From positions 1 through 51,600 of the IMG/VR virus record IMGVR_UViG_3300027857_000024: a stretch of DNA of 51,600 nucleotides. One strand, 5' to 3'. The stretch is from a virus. The position numbers were made by a program, and so were the translations under genes. Below, in pieces: positions 19,184 to 28,718 of the stretch. Each line of letters opens with the position of its first letter. Within the stretch, counting starts at the first letter, position 1. The notes under the pieces are model-generated. The model searched no databases and was not told the DNA's origin. It saw nothing but the letters and a program-made list of their open reading frames with translations.

Positions 19184-19209
19184 GAAAAGTGGGGCGGAAC
19201 CGCCGCCCC
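19184..19209 (-). terminator. Hairpin terminator after the 185-aa gene
   Basis: On the minus strand a perfect 7-bp stem GGGGCGG/CCGCCCC with a 5-nt loop is followed by ACTTTTC. It lies just downstream of the stop at 19221 and fits an intrinsic terminator with a short U tract. Confidence 0.65.
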
Positions 19210-19220
19210 TCGGAAGGAGA

Positions 19221-19778
19221 TTAAATCTGGAAGTTGACTGGTATTTCGCCGCGATCTGTCTTCGGCGCTGGACTTTGTTCGTTTTGCGGGAAGCGTTCTG
19301 ATGACGAAGACTTGTTGCTGCTGTCCTCGCACATCTCCTTCGCGTGACGCCATCCGATTCCCGTCCAGTTTGGAATCTTACTGCCATTGCGAGTCAGATA
19401 TTCGTCCGTGTCGCCCGGAAGCCATCTGGCTTTGCAAAGAGTACATCTAATCTGGACTTTGCCGTCCGTAAAAGTGTGATGATAAACGGCTGGGTCGCGT
19501 TGCTGATTACGCTGACGACCTTTACCGCCTTTCAAATGTCGGCAAGCCTTCTGTGTTTCAATAATTGAGACTGTGTAGTTTTCCGAATCTCTACGGCGCG
19601 CCTCATCGCGTGCCTTTAATGCTTGCTCCAACAGCGCTTCTTTCTCCGCAATACGCGCTTCCTTTGCGGCCATGATAGACAAAAGAGCCATGAGACTTTC
19701 TTCCGAGACGCTCTTGCCTTTTGCTATTCCAAGCGTTTGTAGCGCTTTGACTTCTTCGTTCTTCTGATCGTTAGACAT
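19221..19778 (-). CDS. Hypothetical protein with coiled coil and zinc-ribbon-like C-terminal part (185 aa)
   Basis: The start at 19778 (MSNDQKNEEVKALQTLG) is preferred over an ATG 11 codons upstream because AAGGGTG precedes it. Residues about 25-75 are a charged helix (AAKEARIAEKEALLEQALKA). A CRHLKGGKGR segment, then QIRCTLCKARW with a CxxC pair and a later Cys, suggests a zinc-binding fold (His/Cys ligands). A disordered Ser-rich tail ends the protein. It lies between tail and head genes. Function unknown. Confidence 0.65.
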   Translation of the reverse strand: MSNDQKNEEVKALQTLGIAKGKSVSEESLMALLSIMAAKEARIAEKEALLEQALKARDEARRRDSENYTVSIIETQKACRHLKGGKGRQRNQQRDPAVYHHTFTDGKVQIRCTLCKARWLPGDTDEYLTRNGSKIPNWTGIGWRHAKEMCEDSSNKSSSSERFPQNEQSPAPKTDRGEIPVNFQI

Positions 19779-19889
19779 TGTACACCCTTGAGGTTGGCAA
19801 AACTTCTTCAACCGCCCTGTTTATGCCCGGGGTCAGGCGAATTTTGAGTAACGTGTTCGGATAACGTCCTTCTAGTCCGACAACACCCG

Positions 19890-20579
19890 TTACTCTTGTC
19901 CGAGTGCTTCCTGATCTTCGAGGTCCGAGTAACGTTTGCCGTTTCTCTTTTCCCAAAGACTGCGGAAGTATCTTGCGGAGATTGCGTTCGGCGATGGTAC
20001 GCCGAAAATTTTGTGACACTGTGCTTCTGTGATAATTTCTTTTTCAACTAGCTGGATAGCAACCGTGCGCCACCCGCGAGACTTCTCTCCGTTCGGGATG
20101 CCGTGGCCGTCCAAAAGAAGAACGCTCCACTCCCACATTGTAGGCACGTCCATATAACAAACAGGACGTAGCTTCTTGCTGTTGGCCGGGGGAACACAGA
20201 ATAATCCGACTGTCGGAATACCGCCCGGGCCTTTCCAGCCGTTATCAAAGATCGTAGCCTTGATGCCGTTGTCGTTCAACTTCTTCAAAAAATCTCGTGT
20301 AGTAATTCTGTTAACTTTGCGCGCGACCTCGTTTGTGAGGTCTTCTTGGTCATCCCACTTGTAAGCGGACGCCATATTATCGGAGATTTCTTTCTCCGCG
20401 GCAAAGCACTCTTTCGCATATGCCTTATACTCGTGGGGCCACTTGACCCAGTTCGGAGTCCCGCCTGCCAGCATCTGCTGGATAGCTTCGTGCGTAGCAT
20501 CCACGTCATGACGCTCTTTAATTACGTCTTGATCTTTTCCCTTCAAGTACGGTTGACCCGGAAGTTGGATAGTGCTCAT
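19890..20579 (-). CDS. Hypothetical phage protein (229 aa)
   Basis: The start at 20579 (MSTIQLPGQPYLKGKDQD) follows AAAGGGGTATC and overlaps the TGA of the HNH gene (ATGA). The protein is mixed charge with WPHEYKAYAKECF, a W-rich GWKGPGGIPTVGLFCVPP segment and MWEWSVLLLDGHGIPNG; the C-terminus is polar (RYFRSLWEKRNGKRYSD). It appears globular and cytoplasmic. It sits between the capsid block and the spike region. No family was recognised. Confidence 0.65.
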   Translation of the reverse strand: MSTIQLPGQPYLKGKDQDVIKERHDVDATHEAIQQMLAGGTPNWVKWPHEYKAYAKECFAAEKEISDNMASAYKWDDQEDLTNEVARKVNRITTRDFLKKLNDNGIKATIFDNGWKGPGGIPTVGLFCVPPANSKKLRPVCYMDVPTMWEWSVLLLDGHGIPNGEKSRGWRTVAIQLVEKEIITEAQCHKIFGVPSPNAISARYFRSLWEKRNGKRYSDLEDQEALGQE

Positions 20580-21004
20580 TTTTGATACCCCTTTAGATAT
20601 TCGATTGCGTTGCTGAGGATTTGCTCTGATTCTCTGAGCAAGCCGATTGCTGTATTGCATGAGCGGCACAAAAGGCCGCGATTACATTTGCCGCACGTTT
20701 TATACTTCGCTCGACTTTTTCGAGGTGGACAACATTTATGATTATGGTCCACTACTAGCAAATCAGTTTCTTGTCGGCAGATAGCACACTTATTATGCTG
20801 TTCTGCCTTCTTGCGCTCGTACTCTTCTGGTGAGATGTTGTATTCGTAACGACGAGATGCAGCACGACGTTTCTCTATATTTTTCTCTGCCCATGTTTTG
20901 TACTTATCTGGGTTATCTTGACGCCACTTCTTCGCGCGAGCCTTCTCGGTTTCTTTGTTATTTTCGTAGTAACGACGACTTGCTGCTTTTGTTGCTTCTG
21001 ACAT
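20576..21004 (-). CDS. Recombination endonuclease VII-like HNH nuclease (142 aa)
   Basis: The N-terminal half is an Arg/Lys/Tyr-rich helical segment (AASRRYYENNKETEKARAKK) common in free-standing phage nucleases. From about residue 70 comes the endonuclease VII pattern: CAICRQ zinc half-site, LLVVDHNHKC with the catalytic His, then CGKCNRGLLCRSCNTAIGLL. T4 endonuclease VII resolves branched DNA before packaging; genes of this shape also behave as selfish homing nucleases. GGAGATTAAAA precedes ATG. It sits next to the capsid gene, where either role is plausible. Confidence 0.85.
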   Translation of the reverse strand: MSEATKAASRRYYENNKETEKARAKKWRQDNPDKYKTWAEKNIEKRRAASRRYEYNISPEEYERKKAEQHNKCAICRQETDLLVVDHNHKCCPPRKSRAKYKTCGKCNRGLLCRSCNTAIGLLRESEQILSNAIEYLKGYQK

Positions 21005-21030
21005 TTTTAATCTCCAAGAAAGATAATCTA

Positions 21031-21084
21031 GGGAGTGTTCTTGGCACTCCCCTGATTAGTATGCCTCGGGTAATTAAGCCGAGG
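21031..21084 (-). terminator. Tandem hairpins downstream of the major capsid gene
   Basis: Two stem-loops follow the capsid stop on the minus strand: CCTCGG/CCGAGG (21064-21084) and GGGAGTG/CACTCCC (21031-21051). Neither has a strong U tract in this direction, so they may be weak terminators or mRNA-stabilising or processing structures between the highly expressed capsid gene and the HNH gene. Confidence 0.5.
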
Positions 21085-21113
21085 GAATTTTGTTTATAAA
21101 CTCGTCAACTATC

Positions 21114-22139
21114 TTATTGGATAGCCGGAACCGAGTCTATGTATCTTATGCGCTGAGTGTTCACACCAGTTGCTGGCGGTAGGGTTACCGTCTGGTGGAA
21201 CTTGTACGAGCACCATCCCCCGATTGTGCTAACTGGGTCGAAGCTTGATGCTGGCGCGTCAGTTACGACACGGCAGTCAATCGTCTTCCAGTCGCCCTCA
21301 TCGAGGTCGGTGTCGCCCGGGACCTGCAACCACACACCGATCATCGCGTAATTGCCGAAGACGTAAGTGCGGTAGCCGATCTTGCCGCTGCCCTGATAGT
21401 TGGCAGTGGTGGTTACGAACGGGGTCTGCATGAAGCCGATGTTCGTGCCCGGTAGGACAATGACCTTGTTCTGGTCGCTGCCTGCCATCGCGTCGAACTT
21501 CTCCATGTTTTCGTACTTCCACAAATCCGCGATGCTGTTGTTCACAGTCGTGGCGTTATAGATGTCGCCCAACACGTTCGGACTGATTGCGCCCAAGAAC
21601 ATGCCACGCTTGCAAGACAACACGTTCTTTGAAACAAGCTGCTGCTTCAATTCACGAATGGTGCCCAAATCAAGTGTGAACGGAGAAGATAGCAAGCTGC
21701 TCTGGTTAACATTGCTGTCAACCGAGTTTGCGCTATCCGCTACCGCGCTGTACAACTCGCTGATCGACTGTCCGGCTTGATAGCCCAACTCGACTGCGCT
21801 GTTGCCAACCAATTCGTCGATAGCCGATGCAATTGCGAACGAGCTAAAGTTCGAATAGTTGTTCCACTCGCCAATCTGCGCTGGGGCGCTCAACTGGCTA
21901 ATGGCTTCCGGGTTGCCCACGGTACCGTCGCTGTTCTGCACAACGTCACCCGTAAGTGTGTTGTACTGGAAGAACGTACGGTTTACGCCCATGTTCAGTC
22001 CCTGCACACGGCGCTCTGCTGCTCCAACGAATGCGTTGGTGTTGCCCTTTAGGTTAGGAATCAGTTCCTTATCGAAAACGATTGCCTGTGCTGTTAGGAC
22101 GTTTGCTACGTTTCCTGCTGAGGGATTTGGTCCACTCAT
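21114..22139 (-). CDS. Major capsid protein (341 aa)
   Basis: The N-terminus (TAQAIVFDKELIPNLKGNT), the NYSNFSSFAIASAIDELVGN...ELGYQAG segment (E-loop and spine-helix region), and the later KVIVLPGTNIGFMQTPF and GYRTYVFGNYAMIGVW segments match the pattern of HK97-fold major capsid proteins of podoviruses. It lies in the classic order terminase, portal, scaffold, capsid. Only AGAG precedes the ATG, a weak ribosome site for such a gene. Confidence 0.8.
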   Translation of the reverse strand: MSGPNPSAGNVANVLTAQAIVFDKELIPNLKGNTNAFVGAAERRVQGLNMGVNRTFFQYNTLTGDVVQNSDGTVGNPEAISQLSAPAQIGEWNNYSNFSSFAIASAIDELVGNSAVELGYQAGQSISELYSAVADSANSVDSNVNQSSLLSSPFTLDLGTIRELKQQLVSKNVLSCKRGMFLGAISPNVLGDIYNATTVNNSIADLWKYENMEKFDAMAGSDQNKVIVLPGTNIGFMQTPFVTTTANYQGSGKIGYRTYVFGNYAMIGVWLQVPGDTDLDEGDWKTIDCRVVTDAPASSFDPVSTIGGWCSYKFHQTVTLPPATGVNTQRIRYIDSVPAIQ

Positions 22140-22161
22140 GTTAATGCTCTAGTCTTAAACT

Positions 22162-22176
22162 CCCGCGATGCGGGGC
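22162..22176 (-). other. Hairpin after the scaffold gene
   Basis: A short CCCGC/GCGGG stem with a 3-nt loop lies between the scaffold stop and the capsid start. It has no U tract, so it may be an RNA processing or stabilising hairpin rather than a terminator. Confidence 0.35.
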
Positions 22177-22181
22177 GAACG

Positions 22182-23495
22182 TTATTGAACTTTAATGCCG
22201 TAAGCTTGAAGTTGCTTGACGAATTGAGGGTCCGTCTTCAACTTGTGCTTCATTGTTGCGGCATCCATCTTTCTCACGTTCTGTAGGAATTCCTTCCTCG
22301 CGAGTGCTGGCTCTGGCGCTCCCGGACGTTGTGCGCTCAACGTGCCCGGAGGTAGACTTCCATTCACTCCCGGACGACGGGCCGCTGGTTGCACATTGGG
22401 TGCGGCGGCAGGCGTCGGTACCGTTGCTTCAACCACAGGCTGACTAGGCGCTACTGGTTGGGCTGGTGCTGCTGATGCTGGTACTGCGGCAGGCGGCTCC
22501 GCGACCGGGATTGCCGGGGCTGCGGGCGCTGCTACAGTAGCTTCTGCAGTCGGATTAACGACCACAGTAGCTTGTTCCTCTGCCCGGTGTTTTGACACTG
22601 GGACAAGTTTACCTTGCTCGGTGAGATCGACAAATGCGGCCTCAAGGTTGTCAAGGGTAAATTCCATCTGCTCCTCTTTCAAATACTCAAGGAGTTGCTT
22701 CGTGTTTGCTTCACACGAATTAAAATCATAAAGGTGCTTGGCTCTGAAATCGTTGCCAATCTTCAAGCCGTCCAAATAATCCTTGCGCTCTTGCAAGGTT
22801 AATTCCTGCTTTCCGAATTCGGTTCGAACAATCTCACGAACCACTTCTTGTGCTTTGTTCGGGTCCTTCTCTTGCAGAGCCGTCGCGGCTGCCGCCGAGA
22901 TTTGTTCCGGCGTCAACAACTGCTTGGCTTCCTGATTCTTGAACGACAGCTTCTGCTGCTTCAAGCGGTGGAAAGCACGCGTGGCCTGTGTGTGAACTTC
23001 GCGTTTCTTCGAGAAAAATTCTGGGAGCGTCTTCGCTTCCAAGTGAGTCGGGCGACCAATAGGTCTGCCGTCTTCGCCGATGACCTGATACTCTTCGATG
23101 TAGCGAACTACTTTATCGCTCGCGTCGCGAACAACGGTAATACCAATCTTCTTCAACTCCGCATCTTCCGCTTCGTATGGCTTAACCGGAGACGCCGGGG
23201 GCGTTGCGGGAGCGGCAGGCTCCAGCGGGGCTGTTGCGGCAGCGGGCGGGGCTTCTGCGGCCATCGCCTGCGCTTGCGCTGCAAGTTCTTCCGTGGTGGG
23301 AGGAACCACGCGACTAATCTCTGCGTCTACGGCGTTCTCTCGGGTCTGCGCTTCCAGCATCAGTTCCGATACACGCGAGACAACTTGGCGGTCTCTCAAA
23401 AGATTCTGCATCTCGGCAGATGTCTTCGGGTCTTTTACCGCCGCATGAATGGACTTCAAGTCCATCTTCAAAACTTCTTCTTTAGTAATAGCCAT
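22182..23495 (-). CDS. Capsid scaffolding protein candidate (437 aa)
   Basis: Highly charged, Ala/Pro-rich protein with helical segments (RTEFGKQELTLQERKDYLDG) and two long Pro/Ala linkers (about residues 80-105 and 320-385). The C-terminus is a basic helix (RKMDAATMKHKLKTDPQF). Composition and position directly before the capsid gene fit a phage scaffold, which binds capsid protein through a basic C-terminal helix. AGAGGACC precedes the ATG. No enzymatic motif is visible. Confidence 0.65.
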   Translation of the reverse strand: MAITKEEVLKMDLKSIHAAVKDPKTSAEMQNLLRDRQVVSRVSELMLEAQTRENAVDAEISRVVPPTTEELAAQAQAMAAEAPPAAATAPLEPAAPATPPASPVKPYEAEDAELKKIGITVVRDASDKVVRYIEEYQVIGEDGRPIGRPTHLEAKTLPEFFSKKREVHTQATRAFHRLKQQKLSFKNQEAKQLLTPEQISAAAATALQEKDPNKAQEVVREIVRTEFGKQELTLQERKDYLDGLKIGNDFRAKHLYDFNSCEANTKQLLEYLKEEQMEFTLDNLEAAFVDLTEQGKLVPVSKHRAEEQATVVVNPTAEATVAAPAAPAIPVAEPPAAVPASAAPAQPVAPSQPVVEATVPTPAAAPNVQPAARRPGVNGSLPPGTLSAQRPGAPEPALARKEFLQNVRKMDAATMKHKLKTDPQFVKQLQAYGIKVQ

Positions 23496-23516
23496 TTGGT
23501 CCTCTGTATTCGATTG

Positions 23517-23882
23517 TTACTGCTGCCCCTCGGGGGATTTCGGTATAGGCATCTGGAATCTCTTTGGCGGCTCTACAACCGTCGAAGGATTCTCTCTTTC
23601 CTGTGCCTCTTTAACTGCATTACGCTGATGTACCTTGACGGAGTCAAGAACATCGGCGGTGAACTTATTCATAGCTCGCGCGGTCGTTTGTAAGCCCGCG
23701 AGAACTTCTTGATAACGGGGGGATGTCGGATTCAATTTAATGACTCCCTCAGTTGCCTCCCGGCAAGCTTCTGCCATGATGCGAACCAAGATTTTCCACC
23801 CCGGCTGATTTGTTAATTGCGCGAGTGCAATGCGCTCTTCAAAATTCAGCTTCTCGCCTAACAACTTACGTTCCTCTGACAT
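23517..23882 (-). CDS. Small virion-assembly protein candidate (121 aa)
   Basis: Helical protein (NFEERIALAQLTNQPGWKIL, EVLAGLQTTARAMNKFTADV) with a Pro-rich tail. The QLTNQPGWKIL motif recurs in small phage proteins encoded between portal and scaffold genes. GGACGGAG precedes the ATG. Function unknown; a head-completion or scaffold-partner role is inferred only from position. Confidence 0.65.
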   Translation of the reverse strand: MSEERKLLGEKLNFEERIALAQLTNQPGWKILVRIMAEACREATEGVIKLNPTSPRYQEVLAGLQTTARAMNKFTADVLDSVKVHQRNAVKEAQERENPSTVVEPPKRFQMPIPKSPEGQQ

Positions 23883-23916
23883 TGTTTACTCCGTCCCTTT
23901 CAGGTATTGTGTCCGA

Positions 23917-23934
23917 GGCCGGATTTTTCCGGCC
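23917..23934 (-). other. Hairpin after the portal gene
   Basis: GGCCGG/CCGGCC stem, extended by A-T pairs, in the 57-nt gap between the portal stop and the next start. It lacks a U tract, like the hairpins after the scaffold and terminase genes. Confidence 0.35.
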
Positions 23935-23939
23935 CCAGA

Positions 23940-26048
23940 TTATAGTGCCGTTGTGGCTCCGAAACCTTGCGTTTGATCTGTTGGACCAACGCCCATTCCG
24001 GGTTGTGTCGACTTCTGAATAGAAGCACGGAAGGCTTCGTTACCTGCCTTGCCAAGCTGCTTCTGGTTTTCCATCGTCTGATCTTGCTGGAACTTTGCTA
24101 GCTGCATTCTTTCCGCTGATGCTGCTTGCGCTGCCTGCAATGCTGCTGGACTGTTGGCTTGATGACGTTGCTTCTCTTCCGGAGTCATCTCACGTAGGAA
24201 GTCCTGACTGAACTTCCAACCAGCCGCGTCTACGAATGCTTGGAAGATCGCGACTGCGTCGAACTGATAGCCCGCGTCATTTGCGTTCGATACGAAAGTC
24301 GGGTTATTCAAAAGCTGAATCATGATCGGGAGCGCTTGCGCCATTTCTTTCTTAGCGCCGAGACTTGCTCCCGCGAGAACTTCATATTCGATCTTCGCGT
24401 TACGATAATCGATGTGATCGATCTTGAAATCGTTTCCGACTTTTTCCCCGAGGATGTCCTTGATGACCGAAGTCGGCAACAGATCGTTGTCCAATTCATC
24501 CATCTGGTGCAGCCACGGCTCCATGCACTGGCGGACAAAACGTCCGGTCGGGCCGTCGAGACGGCTCGCATTAGCTTGAATAACCGCCGCTGCGCCCGTT
24601 CCGCTTCTCATGCCCGTCGTACTGATGCCTGCGTGTCCCGCGCCTTGAACAACCTGCTCGTTCGCGCCGGATGTTGCTGCGCCTGCGCTCTGTGATTGCT
24701 GGATGAATGCGAACGCCTCTTGAGGAGGTGTCGGCATTTGTAGGAACTTGAAAGCTTTCTCAACGTCTTCTTCAACGTCGATGATGCCGCCTTGCTCCCA
24801 ACGCGTGTTCTGAGTCGGAGCATTGAAACCCTTCTTACGAAGCGCGACAGGCTGCAAACAGTAAGCTAGCAGGTCGAGCGCGAGGTTCGTGACCCCTTGT
24901 TCGACGATTTGCTCGCTGCCGATTAGCAGTCCGAGTCCCTGCCCGTAAAACGAATCAGGGATATTGCGCCAGTTAGCTGAGTAGAACGGAATCTTCGCGA
25001 ACGGATTGGCTTCATTACGAATCAAAATACAGTGGCCGTTGTAGATTAGGACGACGATAACCTTCTCGTTATCCCAATATTCCAATAACTCAAGCGGCGC
25101 GCGGTTCGGGTCGGCGCTAGTCTTGTAGCTTCTCGGCTTCGAGTGCTGCAAGTAGCCCATCATCCCTTCCGGGATGGTCATAGTGATGTTGTCCGGACCC
25201 GGTGAGTTCGTGTTCATGAACATCTGTCGAAGGACTTCTTCTGACGGAATTTCATAACCATCAAAGCCGCGCAATTTCTCAAGGTCCTGATACGTTGCGT
25301 AATCGCGGAAAACAACCCACTTCGCGGCACGAATGTCGCCCACTCGACAGCCCGGGTCTACGAGAACCGTACGGATGTCGCAATACTTCAACCAAGGATG
25401 AGAGACCGTCTTTTTATAAAACTCGATCTCGAAATCATCTGAGTCCGGCGTGTCGATTGGCGCAGTCGCGATGCCAAGCGGAGCAGGAACTTTTGTCGCA
25501 TAACGCTTGTATTTCTTTTCTGTTGTCTGATACTCGGTGTAGCCCCATTTCCAGATTGCTGTTCCCAGCAAAGCCATCTGTTCCAATCCACGCTCGATCT
25601 CTTCTTCGAAGCGCATCGAGGATAATTGAAACGAGAACATCGCCGTCTTCGCACGAATGACATCTTCAGATACGCCCGGACTAGGACGCAACAAGAAGCA
25701 CGGATTCTCATAAAAAATTCCGCCCATGATCTTGGGCACAATCGAACTGATGTGGTTCGAAACCATGAACTTCGGCACTGCAGAATTTGCTACGTCAGTT
25801 CCGCTACCCGCGTTATTGGTTGACATCGGAGACTGATACAGCAAGTCCGACATTGTCCAACCGCTAGCCCACTGATTGATATTTATGAAGTTGTCTGCAA
25901 GTTCCGTATTGTCAAGAACGAGTTTAATTGCAGCCGTGTCATTAAATTGGACTGTACCAGTCTCTGAGTCGATGTACGTGTTGTCCATCGTAATCTCAGC
26001 ATCGGGTACTGTCTCCAAATTTGCTATCTGTACATCAACGTCGCTCAT
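23940..26048 (-). CDS. Portal protein (702 aa)
   Basis: The start at 26048 (MSDVDVQIANLETVPD) is preferred to a TTG or ATG 8 codons upstream because AAGGATAAAA precedes it. The segment FYGQGLGLLIGSEQIVEQG and the following helix, then GMRSGTGAAAVIQANASRL, are typical of podovirus portal proteins. The C-terminus is Gln/Ala-rich helical (LQAAQAASAERMQLAKFQQD), forming the portal barrel. It lies directly downstream of the large terminase. The portal dodecamer is the DNA channel and the docking site for the terminase and the gp11-like adaptor. Confidence 0.9.
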   Translation of the reverse strand: MSDVDVQIANLETVPDAEITMDNTYIDSETGTVQFNDTAAIKLVLDNTELADNFININQWASGWTMSDLLYQSPMSTNNAGSGTDVANSAVPKFMVSNHISSIVPKIMGGIFYENPCFLLRPSPGVSEDVIRAKTAMFSFQLSSMRFEEEIERGLEQMALLGTAIWKWGYTEYQTTEKKYKRYATKVPAPLGIATAPIDTPDSDDFEIEFYKKTVSHPWLKYCDIRTVLVDPGCRVGDIRAAKWVVFRDYATYQDLEKLRGFDGYEIPSEEVLRQMFMNTNSPGPDNITMTIPEGMMGYLQHSKPRSYKTSADPNRAPLELLEYWDNEKVIVVLIYNGHCILIRNEANPFAKIPFYSANWRNIPDSFYGQGLGLLIGSEQIVEQGVTNLALDLLAYCLQPVALRKKGFNAPTQNTRWEQGGIIDVEEDVEKAFKFLQMPTPPQEAFAFIQQSQSAGAATSGANEQVVQGAGHAGISTTGMRSGTGAAAVIQANASRLDGPTGRFVRQCMEPWLHQMDELDNDLLPTSVIKDILGEKVGNDFKIDHIDYRNAKIEYEVLAGASLGAKKEMAQALPIMIQLLNNPTFVSNANDAGYQFDAVAIFQAFVDAAGWKFSQDFLREMTPEEKQRHQANSPAALQAAQAASAERMQLAKFQQDQTMENQKQLGKAGNEAFRASIQKSTQPGMGVGPTDQTQGFGATTAL

Positions 26049-26091
26049 TTTTATCCTTGACCTGCGTGCCACCGATTAAGGTGTCTGCGCG

Positions 26092-26108
26092 TGTCCCGGC
26101 GCGGGACA
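26092..26108 (-). other. Hairpin after the terminase gene
   Basis: TGTCCCG/CGGGACA stem with a 3-nt loop directly after the terminase stop; no U tract. Confidence 0.35.
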
Positions 26109-26113
26109 GTCAG

Positions 26114-28423
26114 TTAAAGTCTCCAAGGTCCCTTGTTGCCAAAAATTCGCATACGCGGGTCTTGGGGTTTTGGCGGCTCTGGCTCCGGTTCAGGCGGTTT
26201 TACCTCGCCTGTTTCTCCCCGTTGCCATTGTTTCCATGTTGGTGCCTGCGTATTAGGCAGGGCCGAATGCAATCGCGTGCCAGAATATCGAGTTCCAAAA
26301 TATGCCTCGTAGTGGCGCGCTTTGCGGTAATTCTTATCCTGTTCTTCCGCGAGTCTTTTTTCTTCCTCTGGGTCAATGTTCTCAACCAGAGGTCTTGCCT
26401 CTGCCGGAAGTATGTACAACAAGTACGAGATGGCGTCCGGGATATCGTCCTTGCGCCCTTTATTCTTTTTCTCGCCTGTGTACAGTACGAACTGTTTTAT
26501 CGTCTCATCAATCCACGGACCTAGCACAAAGTGCAAACGGTGTTCCGCGAGAAGAAGTTCAATGCTCTTAATTCGGTTGCGCTTCGCGTTTTCTTGGCGC
26601 GATGGCTGCTTCCAATAAATGTACGGCTGATATCCGAATCGCTGACCAACGCGCTTAATTTCTTCACTCAAGAAATCCGCGGCATTGGATTGCTCGATCA
26701 TCGTTACTTTCGGACCCCAGCGCTTCGAGAGCGCCACGATTTGAAAGGCGAGTTCGGAATGCTTCCATTTGTCGTACACAATTTCCAAGATTACGAACGC
26801 CCATTCATTTGCGTCATTCTTGTACAGTCGTGCGACCACACCTACTGAATAATCCGATGTCTTCTTATCTGACAACGCCCAATCCCAGACGATGTAAATA
26901 TCGCCCGCCTTGGGAGCCGCCTCACGCTGATACATGTGCGCGCGAAGATCGGACTCAGTAAAGCTGATTTTGAAACCGCTGTCCTCTGCTGCGTCAGTCG
27001 GCTGATTTAACTGCTGATTCTTAAACTCACGCTCGCCCTTCTTTAAAAGAAGACGACGAAGCTTATTGAATGTCCACTTTTGAGGAAAATGCAGATTGAC
27101 CATACCTTCGGTCAGTTGCATAATCGGGACTTCTGCAAATTCCGGCTTTACAGTCCAAGCACCTCGACAATGATACTTGATTGGTGCAATAGAAGATTCA
27201 CCTTCTTGTGGTGTTAGCCGCGTGCCGTACCAATCATTTGTAAAATAGCGCGTGCCGATGTGATCGCTGAACCCGTGCGGGTCCAACAAATCGTCGGTAC
27301 CGTCGTAATCTTTCTTGATCTTTTCACGAGTCTCTTCTGTATTTGAGTTTGCGTTGGTGACAACGTCGTCGCCTTTCTTGATATCGCAGTGCCAACCTGA
27401 TATGTTAGCAACGATTGAATTAACCCATATCGAACCTTGACGCTGCGTGATGATGCGCGCCGGGGAGAAAAGAGGTTCCTTCGACGTTCCGTCTACGCCT
27501 GTTACGACGTACTCAGGAAACAATAGATGAAACGCAGTCGGGTCTTGTCCCTCTGCCAAACAAAAATAGCCTTTAATTTCAAGCAAGAATGACAGCGCCA
27601 GCTTATACTCGCCTGTGATGATGAGGATGCGGATGTCTGGACATGCCAACAACCACTGAGTCGCATCCACCCCATCAATCGTCGACTTGTAAAAGCCGCG
27701 ACTGTCGAGCAGCATCATTTCTTTGGTCGGAACACCACTTTCGTCGAAGCGCTCTTGCACATCCAAAGCGTCATGAAAATCTTTCAGCTTGTAATCCTCA
27801 AAATACATCGAGTCTACAGCCGGACGAGTCTTATCTTCAGTTCCGTCTAAATTTAGCCACGGCCCGCCAAAATTTTTCTTTACGAACTGATCGCAGGTAA
27901 TCTGGTGAACACTACGATACCAACCCCAACCAAGTAAACGGCCCAGCCAAAATAAGTCCTTGCGCGCGCGATCTCTGAGATCGAGCCAACGCCAGAAACC
28001 TACAACGTCATCAACTTCGTAATCGACGTTTTCACTTTTCCCTTTCTTCCCTTTGACTCGCTCCGGAGGGTCGATCTGGCTGTTCTCGATTCTGATCTTA
28101 GTCTCGGAAGGATTTGGGCGCTTGTTCTTTTTCGCCTTCTTGGCCTTCTCAAGTGCGCCGCCGACTTCCTCGTCCGCGTCGCCAGTTTCTGGCTGTCCAT
28201 AATACAGACGCACCAATTTAGTATAACTGCGAGCCTCGCCTTTATATCTCAAGCCTTCTCTGTCAAGAGAAATAACCTCTTCGAGAAGTCGTTGAAGGTC
28301 CGCTTCTTTTTCGGCACGAGATGCTTGCTGCGCTGCGACTTCTGCTGGGTCAAAAGGAAGAATGGCATCTCCCCTCAACTTTGCTCGTCTTCTAGCCTGC
28401 TTTTGCGCGTCAGTAAGTGCCAT
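26114..28423 (-). CDS. terL: Terminase large subunit (769 aa)
   Basis: DNA-packaging motor. The ATPase P-loop is SRGFYKST (241-248), followed by the RILIITGE strand. The nuclease domain shows the RNase H-like acidic set: D513 in IVWDWALSD, E577 in TMIEQSNAADF, and D663 in GRKDDIPDAISYLL. It is longer than T7 gp19 (586 aa), with a charged N-terminal extension (KKAKKNKRPNPSETK) and a Pro/Glu C-terminal tail (PPEPEPEPPKPQ) that may contact the portal. No small terminase was recognised nearby. Confidence 0.95.
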   Translation of the reverse strand: MALTDAQKQARRRAKLRGDAILPFDPAEVAAQQASRAEKEADLQRLLEEVISLDREGLRYKGEARSYTKLVRLYYGQPETGDADEEVGGALEKAKKAKKNKRPNPSETKIRIENSQIDPPERVKGKKGKSENVDYEVDDVVGFWRWLDLRDRARKDLFWLGRLLGWGWYRSVHQITCDQFVKKNFGGPWLNLDGTEDKTRPAVDSMYFEDYKLKDFHDALDVQERFDESGVPTKEMMLLDSRGFYKSTIDGVDATQWLLACPDIRILIITGEYKLALSFLLEIKGYFCLAEGQDPTAFHLLFPEYVVTGVDGTSKEPLFSPARIITQRQGSIWVNSIVANISGWHCDIKKGDDVVTNANSNTEETREKIKKDYDGTDDLLDPHGFSDHIGTRYFTNDWYGTRLTPQEGESSIAPIKYHCRGAWTVKPEFAEVPIMQLTEGMVNLHFPQKWTFNKLRRLLLKKGEREFKNQQLNQPTDAAEDSGFKISFTESDLRAHMYQREAAPKAGDIYIVWDWALSDKKTSDYSVGVVARLYKNDANEWAFVILEIVYDKWKHSELAFQIVALSKRWGPKVTMIEQSNAADFLSEEIKRVGQRFGYQPYIYWKQPSRQENAKRNRIKSIELLLAEHRLHFVLGPWIDETIKQFVLYTGEKKNKGRKDDIPDAISYLLYILPAEARPLVENIDPEEEKRLAEEQDKNYRKARHYEAYFGTRYSGTRLHSALPNTQAPTWKQWQRGETGEVKPPEPEPEPPKPQDPRMRIFGNKGPWRL

Positions 28424-28459
28424 ACCGGAACCCCTATTGGATACTACGATTTGTTTCTA

Positions 28460-28705
28460 TTAGTACGTCGGGTGAAGTGCCTTCTCCGCTTCCGCGTGTG
28501 ATTGATCGGCTGCCTTCAATTCCGGTCCTTGATCTGCCTGTACTCCCATAAAACTTCCGGCGCTCTTGCGTTGCGAACGAGCGTGAGAGTAATTGGTCTT
28601 CGGAGCAAACGCGCTAGGCTTTCCGCCTGTTACGCTGCTCGTAAATTTGTTTGCGTTATCAAGGGCTTTTCTTGCACCCTCTAAAACACGAGGTACTGAA
28701 CTCAT
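28460..28705 (-). CDS. Small hypothetical protein (81 aa)
   Basis: The start at 28705 (MSSVPRVLEGARKALDNANK) follows AAGGAAAATG. The frame is open further upstream, but that part lacks a ribosome site and overlaps the membrane-protein gene. The protein is basic and polar (SHARSQRKSAGSFMG) and ends ALHPTY. Possibly a virion or terminase accessory protein. Confidence 0.6.
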   Translation of the reverse strand: MSSVPRVLEGARKALDNANKFTSSVTGGKPSAFAPKTNYSHARSQRKSAGSFMGVQADQGPELKAADQSHAEAEKALHPTY

Positions 28706-28718
28706 ATCATTTTCCTTA